In this document: in pieces, positions 36,599 to 38,351 of the stretch | Layout of the letters: each line of letters opens with the position of its first letter | Numbering within the stretch: the first letter of the stretch is position 1 | Position numbers and translations under genes: made by a program | Notes under the pieces: generated by a model | Database searches by the model: none | Told to the model about the DNA's origin: nothing | Seen by the model: the letters and a program-made list of their open reading frames with translations, nothing else | Assembly: GCA_016928055.1 (NCBI GenBank) | Contig: JAFGLM010000014.1 | Location: forward strand, 1-38,351 | Reading direction: 5' to 3' | From: Gammaproteobacteria bacterium | GTDB taxonomy: Bacteria; Pseudomonadota; Gammaproteobacteria; HTCC5015 | DNA: 38,351 bases

Positions 36599-37919
36599 AT
36601 TTCGCCAGCACTTGAAGTTTCTCTGCATGTTCCTTAATTATCTTCAACGTAGACCTATCAACATCAAAAATAGAATTCAGCCCCTGCGCTTCCTGCGGAG
36701 GATCACCCAAGAATGGATCGCCCTCCTGCCAGATAAATTCTTTCCTGTCTGAACGACCGTAACCACCCCAGGTCCATACATTCGTACCACCAACGGCAGA
36801 GCCTTCAACAGCACGTTTATAGCAAAGACCATAAAATTCCTTTAAAAACTTATCTCGATAGATCGTTGTCGAGGTTATTCGATAGTCGCCATTATCACGT
36901 TCAACACCAAACTCTTCGAATACTATGGGCTTTTTCATCTCATTAGCAACATCAATATGATCGTTTATATACTTTAGCGATCGCGCTAATGCATGCTCAT
37001 AAGTTTCATTGGGTTTATTAATATCGAACCAACCCCAGTTTTTTATCCATAGGTGAAAAGTCAGATAGTCGATATATTCAGTGGAATGGGTGTCAATGAA
37101 TAACGCCATATCGTCGAGCGTTCCCGCAGAACCTTCACTGCCACTGGTTACCAAATGATTCATATCGATAGAGTGAATATAAGCGGCTGTATCAGCGATC
37201 CATTTTTTAAAAACTTCATGGTTATCCCACCCGCCATTATAGCCACCATGCCTGGGTTCATTGGCCAGCTCCCAGGCCATAATTGTTGGATCATCTTTAT
37301 AAGTAACTCCAGTATAAGTGTTAGTTCGGTTTACCAGCATTGAAATAAAATCTTTGTAAATCTTTTGCGCTTCCGGCAGGCGATAAAAGCGGGCGGATTG
37401 CTGCATGAACTCATTCCACTTTCCCGTTAGATCAGGATCAATAACATCTTCACCTGTCACCCAGCTAACATATTGCGGCATGCCGGATGACCATTGCCAG
37501 AAATTATTCAAAAATAACACCGCCTTCATATCTCGCTTTGCCATTTCCATTAAAAGGAAATCCAGTCCCCGCAGGATCTGTTCATTATATTTTCCTGGAG
37601 CGGTTTGAATGGCAGGACGCAAAGCCATCTGCAAATTACTTTTTTCTGACGCAGCCAGAACACGCAAGTTGATGATGCCATTGGCTTTCATAAAATCCAG
37701 TTCTTTTAATAAGCGCTGCCTGTCACCACCCTCACCCTCAACCCCCAAATATGCGCCATACCAGAAATTGGTTCCGACGTAACGGTAATTTTTGCCATCA
37801 ACACGAAACAATCCATCTTGAATAGAAACAAATTTATTATTCTCTACCACTCCCGGTTTACAGGCAAAAGTAAACGATAAAAAACAGAAGGCTATAAAAT
37901 TACACCAAATTCTACTCAT
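36597..37919 (-). CDS. GH5 beta-mannanase-like lipoprotein (GH5_7-like)
   Basis: This 440-aa clan-A glycoside hydrolase has an N-terminal lipoprotein signal (SFTFAC, lipidated Cys20), so it is probably anchored to a membrane facing the periplasm or cell surface. The TIM-barrel acid/base is Glu221 in WELANEPRH and the nucleophile is likely Glu336 in PIVFEEFG. VGTNFWYGAYLG and the FHLWIKNWGWF segment resemble GH5 subfamily 7 mannanases, but subfamily placement by eye is tentative. The ATG overlaps the stop of the upstream epimerase gene (ATGA), so the two form a coupled leftward operon. It complements the secreted GH26 mannanase by trimming mannan or glucomannan oligosaccharides. Confidence 0.85.
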   Translation of the reverse strand: MSRIWCNFIAFCFLSFTFACKPGVVENNKFVSIQDGLFRVDGKNYRYVGTNFWYGAYLGVEGEGGDRQRLLKELDFMKANGIINLRVLAASEKSNLQMALRPAIQTAPGKYNEQILRGLDFLLMEMAKRDMKAVLFLNNFWQWSSGMPQYVSWVTGEDVIDPDLTGKWNEFMQQSARFYRLPEAQKIYKDFISMLVNRTNTYTGVTYKDDPTIMAWELANEPRHGGYNGGWDNHEVFKKWIADTAAYIHSIDMNHLVTSGSEGSAGTLDDMALFIDTHSTEYIDYLTFHLWIKNWGWFDINKPNETYEHALARSLKYINDHIDVANEMKKPIVFEEFGVERDNGDYRITSTTIYRDKFLKEFYGLCYKRAVEGSAVGGTNVWTWGGYGRSDRKEFIWQEGDPFLGDPPQEAQGLNSIFDVDRSTLKIIKEHAEKLQVLAK

Positions 37920-38351
37920 GCGACATCCAAATCAATTTTTTTAGCCATTTTTTTAAATCTGTCACAGACTTCCATCATCGCGCGACCGTTGTGATATGGA
38001 GCCTTCCAGAAACCTGCTTTATATTGTTGCTGTTTTTCATGCAAATCCAGTTTGGAAAACCAGTGCCACTCGCCGTATTGGCTATTTTTCTGATATTTCT
38101 TAATAAACTCCCAGGTACTTTCAAACGCAGAAATATATTTAGCATCAGAGCTTAGTTGATAAGCATTTAAATAGCCTACCAGTGCTTCTGCCTGCACCCA
38201 CCAGATATGCTCTGTCACAGTTTCATTTTTAGTAAAATCAAAGCCATCAACCAACTCGCCTTTTCCCCCAGATCCTTCCTGTAAACAGGTATCCACAATG
38301 CGAATACAAATCGGCTTGATTTTTCTTAACAGATTATCATCGCCTAATATC
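37916..38351 (-). CDS. AGE-family disaccharide 2-epimerase (cellobiose/mannobiose type), C-terminal part
   Basis: Only the last ~144 residues are in the window; the frame is open to the right edge and the start is beyond it. EHIWWVQAEALVGYLNAYQ, GEWHW and KAGFWKAPYHNGRAMME are typical of cellobiose 2-epimerase-like AGE proteins, with the His of PYHNGR a likely catalytic residue. Such enzymes interconvert Glc-beta-1,4-Glc with Glc-beta-1,4-Man, or Man-Man with Man-Glc. A GTG at 38296 is internal, not a start. Its stop overlaps the GH5 start by four bases. A closer substrate call needs the missing N-terminal part. Confidence 0.85.
   Translation of the reverse strand, partial: ILGDDNLLRKIKPICIRIVDTCLQEGSGGKGELVDGFDFTKNETVTEHIWWVQAEALVGYLNAYQLSSDAKYISAFESTWEFIKKYQKNSQYGEWHWFSKLDLHEKQQQYKAGFWKAPYHNGRAMMEVCDRFKKMAKKIDLDVA

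Noticed and set aside
1..38351. CRISPR array, prophage, insertion sequence or tRNA gene
   Set aside because: No regular spacer-repeat pattern, transposase, integrase, phage structural gene or cloverleaf was found on either strand by eye.

Overview
The window looks like a chromosomal segment of a gammaproteobacterium related to the Pseudomonadales/Cellvibrionales. The evidence is the start of a 16S rRNA gene, a core gene order (tyrS, M23 peptidase, anmK, erpA, bactofilin, DUF6776, argC) that I recall from Pseudomonas, rppH-ptsP and metG-apbC-dcd blocks, a complete rnfABCDGE operon, and lipid A biosynthesis. Base composition looks moderate. Polysaccharide-degrading genes placed between the core blocks suggest a plant- or algal-polysaccharide degrader. 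No phage, transposase, CRISPR array or tRNA was seen.

Layout. 1-810 (minus): 5' end of a 16S rRNA gene, its ~400-nt leader with a boxA-like element, and a strong P1 promoter (TTGACG-16-TATAAT, GC-rich discriminator, AT-rich UP element). 824-5621 (minus): tyrS followed by a NERD-domain membrane protein, an LpxL-type acyltransferase, a CapA-like lipoprotein and UDP-xylose synthase, tightly packed and running towards the rRNA promoter. 5797-11147: envelope and housekeeping genes, with M23 peptidase and anmK rightward and argC-DUF6776-bactofilin-erpA leftward. 11342-14403 (plus): hemJ, then a Fur-box-preceded trio of porin-like protein, FMN-binding periplasmic protein and PepSY membrane protein. 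14440-17980: rppH-ptsP leftward and a HAD phosphatase rightward. 18039-20342: a large DUF1631 protein.

20368-22702: a divergent GH27 alpha-galactosidase / GH26 beta-mannanase pair flanking a perfect TGTAACCGGTTACA palindrome. 22719-26840: dcd, apbC and metG; the gap between apbC and metG has a terminator-like hairpin that may end a small RNA. 27056-32145: rnfABCDGE, six genes with overlapping or nearly abutting ends. 32101-32206: three copies of a GACAACGTTGTC-type operator, one inside the end of rnfE. 32457-36569: GH94 cellobiose phosphorylase and a GPH-type sugar transporter. After a shared bidirectional terminator come, on the minus strand, a GH5 mannanase-like lipoprotein and an AGE-family disaccharide 2-epimerase cut by the window edge.

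How the genes could work together: the GH26, GH5 and GH27 enzymes would cut (galacto/gluco)mannan, the transporter would import disaccharides, the epimerase could turn Glc-Man into cellobiose (or Man-Man into Man-Glc), and GH94 would phosphorolyse cellobiose. The least described module is the Fur-box porin/FMN/PepSY trio, which I interpret as an iron-starvation flavin-based redox system in the envelope. That function is inference only.
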